Shown here: piece after piece, positions 11,595 through 23,391 of the stretch
How the letters are laid out: every line of letters starts with the position of its first letter
Position numbering within the stretch: the stretch's first letter is position 1
NCBI RefSeq assembly: GCF_008831285.2
Contig: NW_022204864.1
Span: 1 to 54,310 of the forward strand
DNA from: Nymphaea colorata
Lineage: Eukaryota > Streptophyta > Magnoliopsida > Nymphaeales > Nymphaeaceae
Length of the DNA: 54,310 nucleotides
Direction: 5' to 3'
Notes under the pieces: model-generated
The model's database searches: none
What the model was told of the DNA's origin: nothing
Seen by the model: the letters and a program-made list of their open reading frames with translations, nothing else
Program-made: the position numbers and the translations under genes

Positions 11595-12935
11595 AATCTA
11601 CCAAGTGGTTTGCAGCATCTTTGATGGTCTGAGTGCGACCATTCTCGCTCAAATCATTCAGAAGTGGTACTATCCGATGCTTGTATAGCAAATTGATGAT
11701 GTTCTTTTCGTGGGGGCATTTCTGATACGTAGGTTGAGGATGCTGATGGCTTAGCTTTGGATCTATAAGCTGGGCTATGACAGTGCTGAGGAAAAGACTC
11801 TCAAAACCCACTCCTCATCTATTTCCAATTTCTACAAGAATCGAAGCATCAGGCAATGCAGTTCGTTATTCTCAGGAGATTGGAGCAGTCGTTCCCACCA
11901 TTCTTAGTTCTTGGGGAATAAGCTAAAGTATCGTTGGCCAGCATTTATGTAGAATTCCAAATTCTAACGAAAGGTTTTTGTATCTTCTTAGATAGAGCGC
12001 CCAACTTGAAGAATTCTGGAAAATTCAAGTCAACTGGGCTGCATTTATGGACGATAATGTAAATGAGAGCAAACAAATTGTAGAGATACTTATCGTCCGT
12101 CTTCACTTCTCCTAAGATTATGTTCGCCAATGATAAAGAAGGGGGAACCACAACGTTTTTTTAGAATATCTTCACACTTTCGTAAAGTATTCCCAGGGTT
12201 GTCTTCAAGAAGAGCCTTTTTTAGACTAGCATCAATGAGAACCTGAATAATTCCAGTTTCTATTAGTAGAAATCTAGAGTAGAATCCTTATGACCAACAA
12301 ATTTTCCACTGTATTCAGTAGATTACTATAGAATTTTTCACCTTCATGCTCATTCTACTCTTCAGGGTTTCTTGAATTGCACACCCTTCGCATAAACTCT
12401 TGCATCAAGAACTCATGTTTCCTGTTGATAAGCAAAACTTCACAATAGTCTTCAGATTTCGATGTGAGTATGTTCAAAATACAGGTGCAAAGAGAAGAAA
12501 TTTTGAGGTTGCTTGTGAGATAGTTGACAACATATTCCATAATTCCGTAGTTGTAGAATGTCCCTGCGTGATGCAACTGAGGTTCCTTTTTGGCAAGAAT
12601 ATCTGAGATGATTTACAGAGTTTATGTAATATTGACTCCTTCATGCAAGAAACTCATAAGAACTGGTATCAATCCTTCTTATACGTACTTGAGAATCTTT
12701 GCAAAGTAATCTGCATCGTTGATTTTAACTCGTATATACTCAAAGGCTTCCTTAGCGTTGCTTCTTTGCTTCAATGCCAGGACAGGATTAATATCCTCCT
12801 ATTCGATATGAAGCCGCATGAGTTCTCGTCTCCTATTCATGAAGAATTCTTATTTTTCTTGATATGGCCTGTTTTACCCTTCTTGATGATGTCCCTGCGA
12901 AACTGCTACCGTTTGGAATTGATGGAGATGCTCAT
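11551..12935 (-). CDS. Armadillo-repeat protein, importin-alpha-like
   Basis: About 460 aa. The N-terminus (SINSKREQFRRDIIKKGK, then MNRRRELMRLH) resembles the basic importin-beta-binding segment of importin alpha. It is followed by successive hydrophobic helical repeats (for example YFAKILKYVEEGLIPVLMSF and FYNYGIMEYVVNYLTSNL) with the spacing of armadillo repeats. If correct, it is a nuclear-import adaptor or a related armadillo scaffold. The spacing of Trp/Asn NLS-binding residues typical of true importin alpha is not evident, so a divergent armadillo protein is the safer reading. Frame steps occur near 12870 and 12250. It is convergent with the IQCH-like gene and divergent from the next gene (61 bp between starts). 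Confidence 0.5.
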
Positions 12936-12996
12936 ACCAATAAATGAAATGAAATATAAATTCCTTTGATATAAATTCTTGTAATAATCATTAATT

Positions 12997-14322
12997 ATGA
13001 ACATCAAGCATATCGCTATTCCCTTCGACGAGCTTTAGCTGTTCAAAGAGGAAGAAAAGTATCAGAACTATCTTGTCGAAAGTAAAGAAAGATAAATATA
13101 GCGCTCATCTACTCGACTAAGGTCACCATACACCGCGATAATACGAAACACAAGTATATCTTTGTCCTCACCAAACGAAACTTGTGGGCTGAAGAGGAAA
13201 CAAAACCCAAAAATAAAATAACCATGCCCCTCAATGCCATCCTCGGGGTCATCAAATCAGAATAGCATCCTTAGCTTGTTCTTTACACGGAATAAAACTA
13301 CGATAATTTAAGAATCAGCGCAAATAATGAAGATAGGTACGCATGAAAAGATCCAGATGCCAACACATCATCAGCGCAATCGCGTTTTATTTCACGTACC
13401 TCACCCAAATCAAAAAATCTTTGAAAATTTACACAATCAAACAAAATAGTCTCCTATATTTCGAAAGAACAAGCAAGGAAAAAAGGACAGGACCAAAATT
13501 AAACCTAGAAAGATACCCCTGCGAAGAAATCGGATACGTTCAGTCTAAAGATAGCCCCGATATTTTCGGAAAACTTCTTATACAAAAAATGCAACTTGTA
13601 AAACTGATCAATTCTGAGAACTCACATTTGGCTCACGTCGCTAAGGTCAATGAAGTAGAATAATACATTTGCCATACTCTGGACAACGCTTCAGAGCTTA
13701 TCAAGACCATCAAACATCATGTAGCTATTTGCTTATATAGTAAAACCTTAGTTTTGTCTGCAAGTTGCTTTATGTGAGATCTTTAGAGTATAAAATGCAA
13801 CTATTTTTTGAACCTTTGCTCTCTCTCAGACCGAACACGTTACCTATTGTTGACATCTTTGAGCAAATATTCATTCTCTATGATAAAGTCATCTAAATCG
13901 ATAATCAACTCTATTTGAGTCCCTATATGATCTGCATGGAGAGTGAAACATCAACAAAACTCTTGCTTCGATAGTTTCGATACAAATAGTTACGATTCGA
14001 TGACAATTACCAACGTTTTCTTTATAAAAAGATCGTAACCTAAAAAAACTAGGTTGATCATTTCATAAACAAAATGTACAATATCGGTATGCTGCTGTAT
14101 TACTTTCTCTTCGGAAGGTGTCTATTCGAGCATGACGATTTATAAGTTTCAATATACCTGAAGGAAAACGTAAAGGAAGTTCCATTTCCTTACCACACCA
14201 AGGCAATATATACCAAAAAGACAAGAATGTTCATCGAAAGTTGCATCCTCGGTCGATTCGAACATATGCAAATGGTGAAGGAACATGGATGGATTAAGTA
14301 AAATTTAATCTAACTTTTATGA
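12997..14322 (+). CDS. Unknown protein, possible degenerate kinase-like C-terminus
   Basis: About 430 aa after two clean 20-nt introns (13337-13356, 13721-13740). The N-terminal 130 residues alternate short hydrophobic and charged stretches (IHRDNTKHKYIFVLTKRNLW), as in PH-like beta-sandwich domains, but this is only an impression. The C-terminal third contains KMYNIGMLLYYFLFGRCLFE, which recalls the helix-F region of protein kinases (DVWSLGxLLYxLLFGxxPF). No DFG or HRD motif is seen, so it would not be active. It ends at TGA. I cannot assign a function. Its start lies 61 bp from the divergent armadillo gene, so they may share a promoter region. Confidence 0.6.
13337..13356 (+). other. Micro-intron, 20 nt (unknown gene 12997-14322)
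   Basis: GTACGCAT...GATCCAG. Splicing joins ISANNEDR to CQHIISAIAFYF. Retention gives TGA in frame within the intron. Confidence 0.85.
13721..13740 (+). other. Micro-intron, 20 nt (unknown gene 12997-14322)
   Basis: GTAGCTATT...TATATAG. Splicing joins LIKTIKHH to ENLSFVCKLLYV, opening a frame of nearly 200 codons. Confidence 0.85.
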
Positions 14323-14365
14323 TACTTCCAGTTTTATAATATGTATAAGAATGATTTCATCTTGA

Positions 14366-16282
14366 TCAATTAGCCTGTTTTATATTGTCGTTTGAAGCCT
14401 AGTTGCTGACTAATTCGCTTTGACCCAGTTTTTTCATTTTTGGACGCTTGGGATTAGAGATGACTTGCATTGCAATGATCGACACGATTCTGAAAAGAAT
14501 CCAATACCGATCAAGATGACAATGTTGAGCCATAGATCAACTGGAGTTCTAGGCTAAATATCCTTGGAGATTCCGACGGCGTCCATTCCTGCCTGGAACC
14601 ATACTTGAAGGGTGAAAGGTACATGATAGGGTAGAAGATTACTCTGATATCGTCCACGTTGTCCAAATTGATGAAGAAACCGCCGAGAAGCATGAAAGGA
14701 ATGATGAGCACAGGGACCAAAGCCATAGCAGTCTCCAGCTTAGGAATGAGTGCAGCGTAGAGAAGTCCATAACTTGCAGAACAGAAGTAAACACCGTTCA
14801 CCATAGCGACTAGTTTAAAGCATTCTTCGGCAGTTTGCGCGCCAAAGCTAGTGGCCCAGTAGATGATAATGGCTCCAGCGGTTGGGTATACAAGTTCAAA
14901 GGGGAAGTTGATGGCAGTTCTTGAGAGGAAATAGGTGAAAGTTGTGTAACTTTTGCTGAAACGCTCACGCAAAAAGACTGGTCTTTCGCTGGCGAAGGTG
15001 GCAAGAGTACCCTGGATGCCTCCGAAAGCGTTAGAAGCCACCAAGAAGAAGATCACTCCTCGAATGTTTTGCAATTTCTCAGGGTGGCCGACCAAATCGA
15101 TTGGACCAATCTACATAAAACAATCCTTACATTTCCGAAGACCAAGAGCACGATGAGAGCAGTGAAGACAGACTGGATCAGTTTGAAGAAGACATCCATA
15201 GGGTTCCTGATCTGGCAGATGAGTGCACGATAGACGATGAGATAAATTTCATAGAAGAGTGAAATCTATCCGCGAGCTTGGATCTCCACAGGCTCCAACT
15301 TGTCATTTTCAACGAACTTGTGGAATTTCGAGTTGTGGTAGAAGGACTAGAACTTTAAAACCTTCTCATCGTGCTTCGCCTTCGCCTACTCATATGATTC
15401 ACCCTCGCCCAGATCCTCAGCTTCGGTGATGCTCATCATGTCCAGGTAGAACTCAGATGCGTTCATGAGTTGGGGACACTTGAAACCCTGAGCTTCGAAG
15501 TGGTCGTAGGCCTACTGGGCAGCTCCCTGATAGATGCAGCGACCGTCCACGAGGAGCATAAGTCTGTCAAATTCGCAGAAAAGTTCGGATGAAGGCTGAT
15601 GGATGGTTGAAATCACAGTTTTTCCCTCCTTCGCCAAGTTTTTAAGCAGAAGGATAACCTGAAGGGCAGTAGTTGAGTCAAGACCAGTGGTCGGCTCATC
15701 CAAGAAGATGATACTTGGATTGGTGATTAACTCCACTCCAATTGAGGTTCTCTTCCTCTCTCCACCACTGATGCCCTTGATGAAGGTGTTTCCCACCTTG
15801 ACGTCAGCACAGCTAACAAGTCCCAATTCGCTGATCAAATCCTCTACAATTTTATGTTTTTCGGCTTAAGGTTCATTTACTCTCAAGTTACAGGCAAATT
15901 GGAAGCACTCTCTTGGAGTTAGGGTCCCCAGGAGCGCATCTTCCTGCATGACGTAGCCGATCTGGTTTGAATAGGGCTCAACAGACTTGATTGGCTGACT
16001 GTTGAATCTGAGCTAACCTTCCACGATCAAATTATCTGACATAAGTCTACCGGATAGGAAGTTGAGGAGGGTGGTCTTTCCTGAGCCTGAGGGTCCGAGA
16101 ATGGCTGTGAAGGTGGCAGCTTATATGATTCCTGATTGTCTGTGGAGGATGGTCTTAGCTTAATTCTTGATTTTGGCTTGAATCCTAGTGTCGTAGAAGA
16201 TCTCTATCTTCGGGGATTCCAAAAGAAACGAGTCTTTATGCTAGGTGAGCAGTTTTTCCTACCTTTATGATTTGGCTTGCAT
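14366..16282 (-). CDS. ABCG-family half-transporter
   Basis: About 630 aa in the order nucleotide-binding domain then membrane domain, which defines the ABCG (white) family. It shows Walker [10 protein letters not shown], the signature ISGGERKR, Walker [13 protein letters not shown] and an H-loop STIHQPS. The second half has hydrophobic helices including [20 protein letters not shown], typical of the ABCG membrane domain, and ends [13 protein letters not shown]...TGA. ABCG proteins work as dimers and export lipids, sterols or drugs at the plasma membrane; the substrate cannot be inferred. One 20-nt intron (15111-15130) restores the frame exactly before the first membrane helices. Small frame steps near 14610 and 14480 look like missing bases. 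Confidence 0.92.
15111..15130 (-). other. Micro-intron, 20 nt (ABCG gene)
   Basis: Minus strand GTAAGGAT...TATGTAG. Splicing joins LVFGN to [18 protein letters not shown], continuous with the ABCG membrane domain. Confidence 0.9.
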
Positions 16283-16500
16283 TATCTCGGTTTAATTTCT
16301 GATATAATAATGATATCATACTCACATATATACCAATAATTCATAAGGATATTAGTCTCATTCCTCCACCTGACCAAATCTATCAATTTTCACTTTCATA
16401 ATCGAAAGGACCTATTTTGATGGGTTGGACTGTGGGGGGAATACAGACTAATTATAGCGTTTATGAAATCTAATTTCAAATCAAACTTCATTGTTTTTAT
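16283..16500. promoter_or_regulatory. Divergent intergenic region (ABCG / kinesin)
   Basis: AT-rich 218 bp between divergent genes. It presumably carries both promoters. No specific motif is recognised. The frame is open upstream of the kinesin ATG, so a slightly longer N-terminus is possible. Confidence 0.4.
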
Positions 16501-19500
16501 ATGTAGATTGAAGTAGACCAATCAGACAAGAAGAATGCCAAAAATCGAGTTAAAGTTGGCATCAGAGTGCGCCCCATGATCGCACGATAACTGGTAACGC
16601 ATGAAAGGACCTGCGTTGACTACCTGTCCAAAACATAAATCGTCATTGGCGGTGATCGACAATACAAATTCGACAGAGTTTTCAAATAAACCTCCACGCA
16701 GTAAGAAGTCTATGAAGAGACCGTCAAGTAACTGATCATGGGCTGCTTTGAAGGATACAATGCCGCAGTCCTCGCATACGGACAGACAGGAAGTAAGATG
16801 ATTGCTATTTAGGTGGAAAAACCTTTACCATGGGCACCAATACGACCACTATGGACTGCAATGAGGAAGGAATGATACCCAAAGTGATCAATGACCTTTT
16901 CTCTTAAATCGAGAGAAGAAAGAATGACGCTGAATTCAATGTCAAGGCCTCTTTTTTGGAGATCTACAATGAGCAGATCATTGATCTCCTCGACGGGAAT
17001 AAGAACATCAAGTATGAGATTGTTTACATAGAGTCAAAGACAATGGCATTTCGATCAGGGAAGAAAAGGATGGCTCAGTCAGCATTTATGGCGCCATTTA
17101 GTAGCAGGTTAGCGAAGCATCGCAAATGCTAGCCTTGCTAGACCAGGGAAGTATCAACCGCACCACTGCTGCTACCATGATGAACGAATCCTCTTCAAGA
17201 TCACATGCCATCTTCACCATCTTCCTCGAACAACATAGATACCACCAGTAGGAAGAAGGATTCATAACTGCCAAGTTTTTCTTTGTTGATCTTGCTGGCT
17301 CGGAAAGAGCGAAGAAAACCGGAGCCACTGGCGCCACGCTTAAATAAGGAATTAGCATCAACCTTGGCCTGCTAGAGTTGGGAAATGTGATATCAGCTTT
17401 GGCTGTTGATAAAAAGGAACCGCAATTCATCACCTACCGCAACTCAAAATTGACAAGAATCCTGCAAGACAGCCTTGGAGGAAACTCAAACACTTACATG
17501 ATAGCTTGCATAAGCCCTGCAGAGTCTAACTACGAGTAAAGCTTAAACACTCTCAAGTACGCTAGCAAGGCCATGAACATAAAAAACAAACCAGTTGTCA
17601 ATAGGGACCCACATTCAGCTCTCTTGAACTCTCTACGTCAAAGAATCAAATAGCTTTAGCAGTAAAACGAGAAACTGCATGAGCTGCTCAAAGGAGAAGG
17701 CATTAATTTTTCATCTTCGATCAAAGATTCAAATCCTTCACATTAGTAGTAATTCAAAGCTCTTAGTGGAAAACTATCTGTCCTGTAAAGGAAAAATTAA
17801 AAGTCAACTTGGAGCTTAAAGAGGAGAAGAAGAGAAAGAACCAGCTGGAGATTCAAACATATGATTACAACGTGAAAGAGATATGCTGACTGCTCTCCTT
17901 TAGCAGATAAAGACAAACCATCCCGATGTTCAGCTCAAACTGGAAGAAAAAAGCATGCCTCTGATTGAAAACTACCTCACAAAGATCCAACAGCTCCAAA
18001 CATAGCTCCTGGAAAGAGAAAAAGTAAACAATCAGCTTCAAATCTAATAACAAAACTAAGGGAAAGCGGTTAGAGAGACGAGCAAATCCTCCTGAAGAAG
18101 AATTAGACCATCTACAACATGGCTCGCTAGAGCAAAGAACTCAAGAAGTCAGTCAATGAACTCAAGAGATAGATCTATCGATTGAATAACATCACTGAGT
18201 ATGAGCATGAGGAAGAGTAAGAAGGAATGCCCATCATCCATTAGGTCCTCGAAGAAGAGGAGTCCCTATAGGCTGATGAGGAATTCAATGAAGAAGCCAA
18301 GGAATTAATGCAAATGAGCAAAACTTAAAAACTGAACTCAAAAAAGTGGAAAATGTGATTGAAGAGAAAGAAGCATTCTCAACAAGATCGCTAATGAACA
18401 GATGGAGCTTGAGTATAAGCTTATCGAAGAAATGAAGGAATATATCATCAGAAGATCAGCGAGCTTGAGAAGGAGAAAAACATGCTAATCAAGCAGCAAA
18501 GGAGCGAAATCAACTCACATAACACAAGCAAATATTCTGCTAAAATCGACACCCTATAGCAAGAACTAAGGTAGTTTAGAAATAAGGCAAAATAGCAAAA
18601 GCAACTTGAAAATAGAGTCAACCAACAGAACCAAACCATCAAAGCACTCGGCAACGATATCAAACATTCAAAATGCAAAAGATATAACTGCACAGATTGC
18701 TTAAGCAGGACCAGGAAATGTTCCAAAAATATAAACACAAACGAACCCAAGAACTTATGTACGCCAAAAAGGAAAATCTCAAGAAAGATGTCCAGATTCG
18801 GAAGTTGACAAACGAAAATAAGAAGAAAAATTGGTGCATGATGAGGAAAAATGATGAACTCAAGAGGATCAGAAAAGTGAATGAAACCTCAAAAGACTTA
18901 CAAAGCCATTCAAGACAAGCAGAAGCAGCGAATAACCGAAGCAAAACGTTCCGAATGAAATCAACCAAGAGTAGCTTGACAAGTTGATTGAACGCTGCCT
19001 CAAGAACTTACTCATCAAGATCGATCGAGAATTTGACATTGAAAAATACTCCAAAAAATGCCAAGAAATAGATAGATAACTTGATAACCTGGTCAAAGTG
19101 CAATCCAATCTTAGCCTCAGCATAGAACGTCTCCAGCTTCAAGATGACAGCTATGAACTGACGATTCAAGAATAGGCTGAAAATAGGAAGGCTGAGAGTG
19201 AGATGCGTCTTAATCTTAACGAGATGAATGAACGCATCAACAACCTATAGGAAAATCGTCAATTCTGTGTCAAAAAGTATGAAGAACTCATTTCTGACAG
19301 CGAAGAAAGATACAACTATAACTCGGAAACAGAAATCATATACAATCCTGCATATAACACCATAACCGCCATGCGTGATATCTCACGAGCTCTGTTGCGG
19401 GCTCTTGAACGACTTCTCATCGAAAATTACAACATAAAAGTCACCAACGAATAGATAGCATCAAGAACAATACTCTTCTCTCTTAGATTGACGAGCTAAA

Positions 19501-21075
19501 GGAAAGTATAGTCAAGATAAATTTGTAAAACCAGCAAAATGTGTCACGCTTGCGCGAAGAGATGATGTTCAGAATGTATGAAAGCAACTAAATGGATGAC
19601 TACAACGAGACAGAAGGAAATCCCAAGATTGCCCAGCCAACTAATAACCAAAACGGTGGCAAGCTGAATGATGCAGAGAAGAAAATTATGAAAGAAAGAT
19701 CATTGAATGACCAGAAACAACAGCAAGTTAAGTTCAGATCTCTAAGTCTGGAGAAGGAAGTGCAACATCATACAGGACAAGTACCAAAGCATGAGAACTC
19801 TGTTCGACAAGGATAAGTTCATCGGCAGGCCTATCCGCGAAGAGGAGAACAACATAAACTATACAAACAATCCAGTAAAGGACCAAAGAAAGTACAACTA
19901 TACCTCTCCTGTTGCCTTCCCCAACAACAAATCATCCAACTCCCAGCACAGCTCAGTCATATAGGAACTGAACAGCATGGCGGAAAAGTTGAAGACCAAC
20001 TTCAGAGGCGTCAAGAAGTCGCTCAACCTCATCTAGTAGTCTTGCCCTGATGATGAGAATAAGGAAATTCCCTAAGTGGATCGCAGCCTTTCATTCACCA
20101 AGTACAAGTGGGAATGCATGTCCACCATCGATGCTCACACGAGTCCCATTTTGGCAATAAAGAACTACAAGCACCTGCTTATTTCCGCCGCCACCAGGAA
20201 CATTCGATTATGGGATCTATAGACCAACCAAATGAGCTCTGACATCACTGGCCTAAACCTAAACTCTTTTGTCAAGTCACTCGCTGTTGCCCCATAAAAA
20301 TAGCTTCTTGTAGCCTCCTGTGACAAGTTGATCACTCTATGGGACCTAAGGACATCGAATAATGAAGGAGTGCTCCGCGGTCATAAGGACGAAATTAGAG
20401 CTATGAGAATCGTCAATAACTATCTCTTCTCAGCAGGCAAGGGACTGACCAACAGTGGAGGACTGCTAGTTTGGGATTTACGATACCTAAACTTCAACAA
20501 TCCAATGGAGGAGAAGGAACGCAGTCAGGACATCTTCTCAATGGTATTCTCGCATCAATATATAGACTTCTCACAACAACATCCTCTACTATGGCACACG
20601 GGACCACCACGTGCGTAGGCTCAACATCGACAGCATGGAAACCTTAACCACTTTCCAGCCACCACATATGGATACAGTCACTGGACTTGCCATCTCCAGA
20701 GGTTACCTCATCAGTGGCTCCAAGGACAAAAATCTGCGCTTGTGGTCGCTGGACAACTCCATATACAATCTAAAATCCACCACCCACGCTTTCAACGACT
20801 ACATCACGACCGTCTAAAGTAAATCTCTCCTCATTATAGGTGACAATTACCATCCGCTATTCTACTCGGCAGACCGAACAGGGCAAGTGAAGGTAGGCAC
20901 GGTCCTTAAATAAAAAATCGAATTCATCGGCATTATCTCCCACGCTCAATCAGTCAACTCAGTCTGTTCTCTATAGATAAACAAGGGCATAACTGCAACC
21001 GGTTCTTCAGACAAGACAATAAAGTTATGGCAGCCAAACAACGAGACTTTCCACCAACTGGATAGCAACTTTTGA
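16501..21075 (+). CDS. KIF21: Kinesin-4 family motor with C-terminal WD40 domain (KIF21-like)
   Basis: About 1,500 aa. The motor domain occupies the first 370 residues: [11 protein letters not shown]-loop GQTGSGKTFTMG (split by a 20-nt intron), switch [14 protein letters not shown], switch [12 protein letters not shown] and [18 protein letters not shown] coiled coil of about 750 residues follows, and then WD40 repeats (ending in RLWDLE, TLWDLR, LLVWDLR, LRLWSLD and IKLWQPN) from about 20100 to the stop. Motor, coiled coil and WD40 propeller in this order is the hallmark of KIF21. KIF21 motors walk to microtubule plus ends and limit their growth. TAA codes Glu in LKEGISIN (17345) and YEESLNTLKY (17537). 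A 22-nt intron lies in the WD40 part. Several frame steps occur in the coiled coil. Confidence 0.9.
16793..16812 (+). other. Micro-intron, 20 nt (kinesin P-loop)
   Basis: GTAAGATG...CTATTTAG. Splicing reconstitutes the invariant kinesin P-loop GQTGSGKT exactly, which makes this one of the firmest introns in the window. Confidence 0.96.
20544..20565 (+). other. Micro-intron, 22 nt (kinesin WD40 region)
   Basis: GTATTCTCG...TATATAG. Splicing joins SQDIFSM to [19 protein letters not shown], a typical WD40 strand pair, in one frame. Confidence 0.75.
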
Positions 21076-21123
21076 GTGATTTGATGATGCTTCTTACTAC
21101 TGCATTATTTATTAAAATTAAAT

Positions 21124-22057
21124 ATGCTCAGATTATTGAGACAGGAGGCGGGCCTTGCTTCCTCCCTCCTCCATCGCAACCTCTACCTCTGCTACGTCCC
21201 TCACCTCATGACCAAACACTATTCGGAATTGACCCAGAGAGCCACCAGACGCACCTTCCTCAACAAAATGGTACTCAACCAGAGCAAAGATGTCATCCAT
21301 GCCGAATTGAGAAAACCTGAAGATTTAGTCTTGAAACTGAAACAAGAAGGGAAATGCCCTGGAGTCATTCTTCCCCATTCCAAGAACAAGGAAGAAGAAG
21401 TTGATGTTGTACTGCCGGCAAGGCCATGAAGACAAGATCATTGAGTGGCCATTATCCCCTTGAGAGGGTTTATGTACGCGCTGGAGGAAAGGACTACCTC
21501 TGTGTGCTTTCAAAAGTCAAGTTCAATCTTAAAAACTTCATCGAGAAGGTCTACTTCACCGAGTATGTCCCCGGAAAAGCCAACCACCTTAGCGTTCCCG
21601 TCAATGTCACCCATCTACAACTCAATAAGTTTTCCACGGAGGATTCGGCATCAAAATCGACGTTGAACATATAGATATCATTTGCTATAACCACGAGTAC
21701 CCCACTCGCTTCAACGTGGAGTTAGCTATGTCAACGTCGACGTCCCTACCGCATCGGTGACCTCGCAACACATTCCCGCCAGGCATCATCCTCAATCCAA
21801 AGGTAGACCCCAACAAGGAAATCTTCATGCTGTAGACTCCTGAAACCGGAGGCTTGGGAGGAGGAGCAACTTCAGCAGAGCAAATCTTGGAGAATATCAA
21901 CTACGGCAAGAAAAAACGACGCCAAGCAACCCCAACAGGGCGGAGCAGCCAAGGACGGAGCAGCTGCAGCAGGAAAGGGCGAGGCTGCCAAGGGCGATGC
22001 GGGAAGGCGGCTGCAGCAAAGACCGATGCTAAGGCGGCACCAGCAAAGAAAAAGTGA
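21124..22057 (+). CDS. Mitochondrial ribosomal protein bL25
   Basis: About 310 aa. The first 30 residues (MLRLLRQEAGLASSLLHRN) look like a mitochondrial targeting peptide. The core matches the bacterial L25/CTC family: AELRK...LKQEGKCPGVILP near the start, a middle region KANHLSVPVNVTHLQ, and a second domain with IPAGIILNPKVDPNKEIFML. The family binds 5S rRNA in the large ribosomal subunit; mitochondrial location is inferred from the leader. The C-terminus carries a low-complexity Ala/Lys/Gly tail (21900-22055) like those of histone H1, seen best after correcting one base in a poly-A run near 21910. It lies 48 bp downstream of the kinesin stop. Confidence 0.72.
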
Positions 22058-22106
22058 TGGTTTAGTAGATAACTAAATAAGTGGATTGGTTGGTCGTTAT
22101 ATTTTG

Positions 22107-23016
22107 ATGATGGTAAGATTGCCGAACGTACCCTGTGCCTTCGAAAACCATCGCAAGATGAATCATGATATGTTTGCCTGAACAGACTATGCCAGGAGAA
22201 CAATAATGGAGTAGCGTGTCTCTACTGTTGCGAGGAATTCCATCAAGCTCACATCCAAGATGTGATTGCCATAAAGATCATCCTGAACGAGATGGGCAAG
22301 CATAAGAAAGAAAGGGATACAATATCTTGAAATTGCTGCTTCAGGGGATCGAGAGTTGCTCCACGCTTAAGGAATTGCAGACCAATCTTGCAGAGATACT
22401 GGCATGCAGGGCAAGGCCTGAAAGGTTTGAGGAATTGGTTGATGAATAACTGGAGGCTTTGCAAAAGAAGACGCAGATGTATTACCAGCGTGGGTTGAAA
22501 CAGCAGATGGAGAAGGAAGTGAGCAATAAATCAGCTTACCTTTCCAAACCAGCAATAACTCCCATTCTCAGCTTCAAAGAAGGCAACAACTACACGCTTA
22601 ACAGTCCCTTTTCAGCTACCTCCTTCAGAACTAGCTGACAACTATCTTCGGACTGCCTTCCCTTTCCAAGTTCCACAACTCCATCGATATCACTCTCAAA
22701 GTAGACAGATACACTCCATCCTGGCTGGCCATCGGTCTCAGCGTCGGCCAGGTCAAATACGAAGACAAATCCCCAAGCACCTCCTCGCCATCTCCAACGG
22801 CTGGCTGCCAATAGGGGCATTCTCTAAAAATCAAAACTGAAATTCGGAGGCGGTGACTAAGTGCGGGTAAAATGGGATAAAAACATGGAGCTTCTTGAAT
22901 TCATCACATCGAAAAACGATCGTCTCGCTTTAAAGTTCTAGAACAAGTGGAACGAGTAAATCTACCTCTGCGTGTGCCTATTCTACCCTGGGGATTCAGT
23001 ATCGATCCTGGCATGA
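22107..23016 (+). CDS. B-box-like zinc finger, coiled coil, SPRY domain protein
   Basis: About 300 aa. A Cys/His cluster at the N-terminus (CAFENH..., CLNRLC, ACLYCCEEFHQAH) has B-box-like spacing. A helical coiled coil follows (IESCSTLKELQTNLAEIL, FEELVDEELEALQKKTQ), then a beta-rich SPRY/B30.2-like domain containing IDITLKVDRYTPSWLAIGLS, the GDEVRVKWDKNMELLEF strand and FYPGDSVSIL. This order resembles TRIM proteins without the RING. SPRY domains bind protein partners, so an adaptor role is likely. Four frame steps (near 22170, 22320, 22620 and 22790) each need one extra base. Confidence 0.62.
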
Positions 23017-23059
23017 GAGGGATGGAGTTCTGATTATTTATTGATTAATTGTTGATTTA

Positions 23060-23387
23060 ATGAATATAATATTTACCAGTCAACACCAATTCCCTGTCGA
23101 GGTCAATCCTGACAAGGGCTAGTTCGTTGACGAAATACAGTGACTCGCACCAACAGCTCTTGCATCTCCATATGCATCTGCCAGAAGATTAGTCAAATAC
23201 GACATTTATTCACCAGAAAAGCATTAATCGATGGATGGGGATTGAGGAAGAGGGATAGGGGGATCTGTAATCAGTTGATAAAGATAGGGATTGTGGATAG
23301 ATTAATCAAGGGATTCGGTAAGATTGGATGTTTGGCGTTAATGATGTCTTGATTGAATGTATGGAAAATCACTCTGAAATAAAATGA
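23060..23387 (+). CDS. Small acidic protein, hypothetical
   Basis: About 108 aa. It begins MNIIFTSQHQFPVEVNPDKG and after one frame step near 23128 continues as SDSHQQLLHLHMHLPEDESN...GIEEEGEGDLESVDKD, ending ...ENHSEIK at TGA. The start region looks like a beta hairpin; the rest is acidic. It stops only 4 bp from the stop of the opposite-strand gene. No family is recognised, and a chance open frame cannot be excluded because only TGA terminates. Confidence 0.4.
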
Positions 23388-23391
23388 AGGA

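Noticed and set aside
16501-21075. Separate kinesin and WD40-repeat genes
   Set aside because: No TGA-plus-start boundary is needed between them, and motor, coiled coil and WD40 in this order match KIF21.
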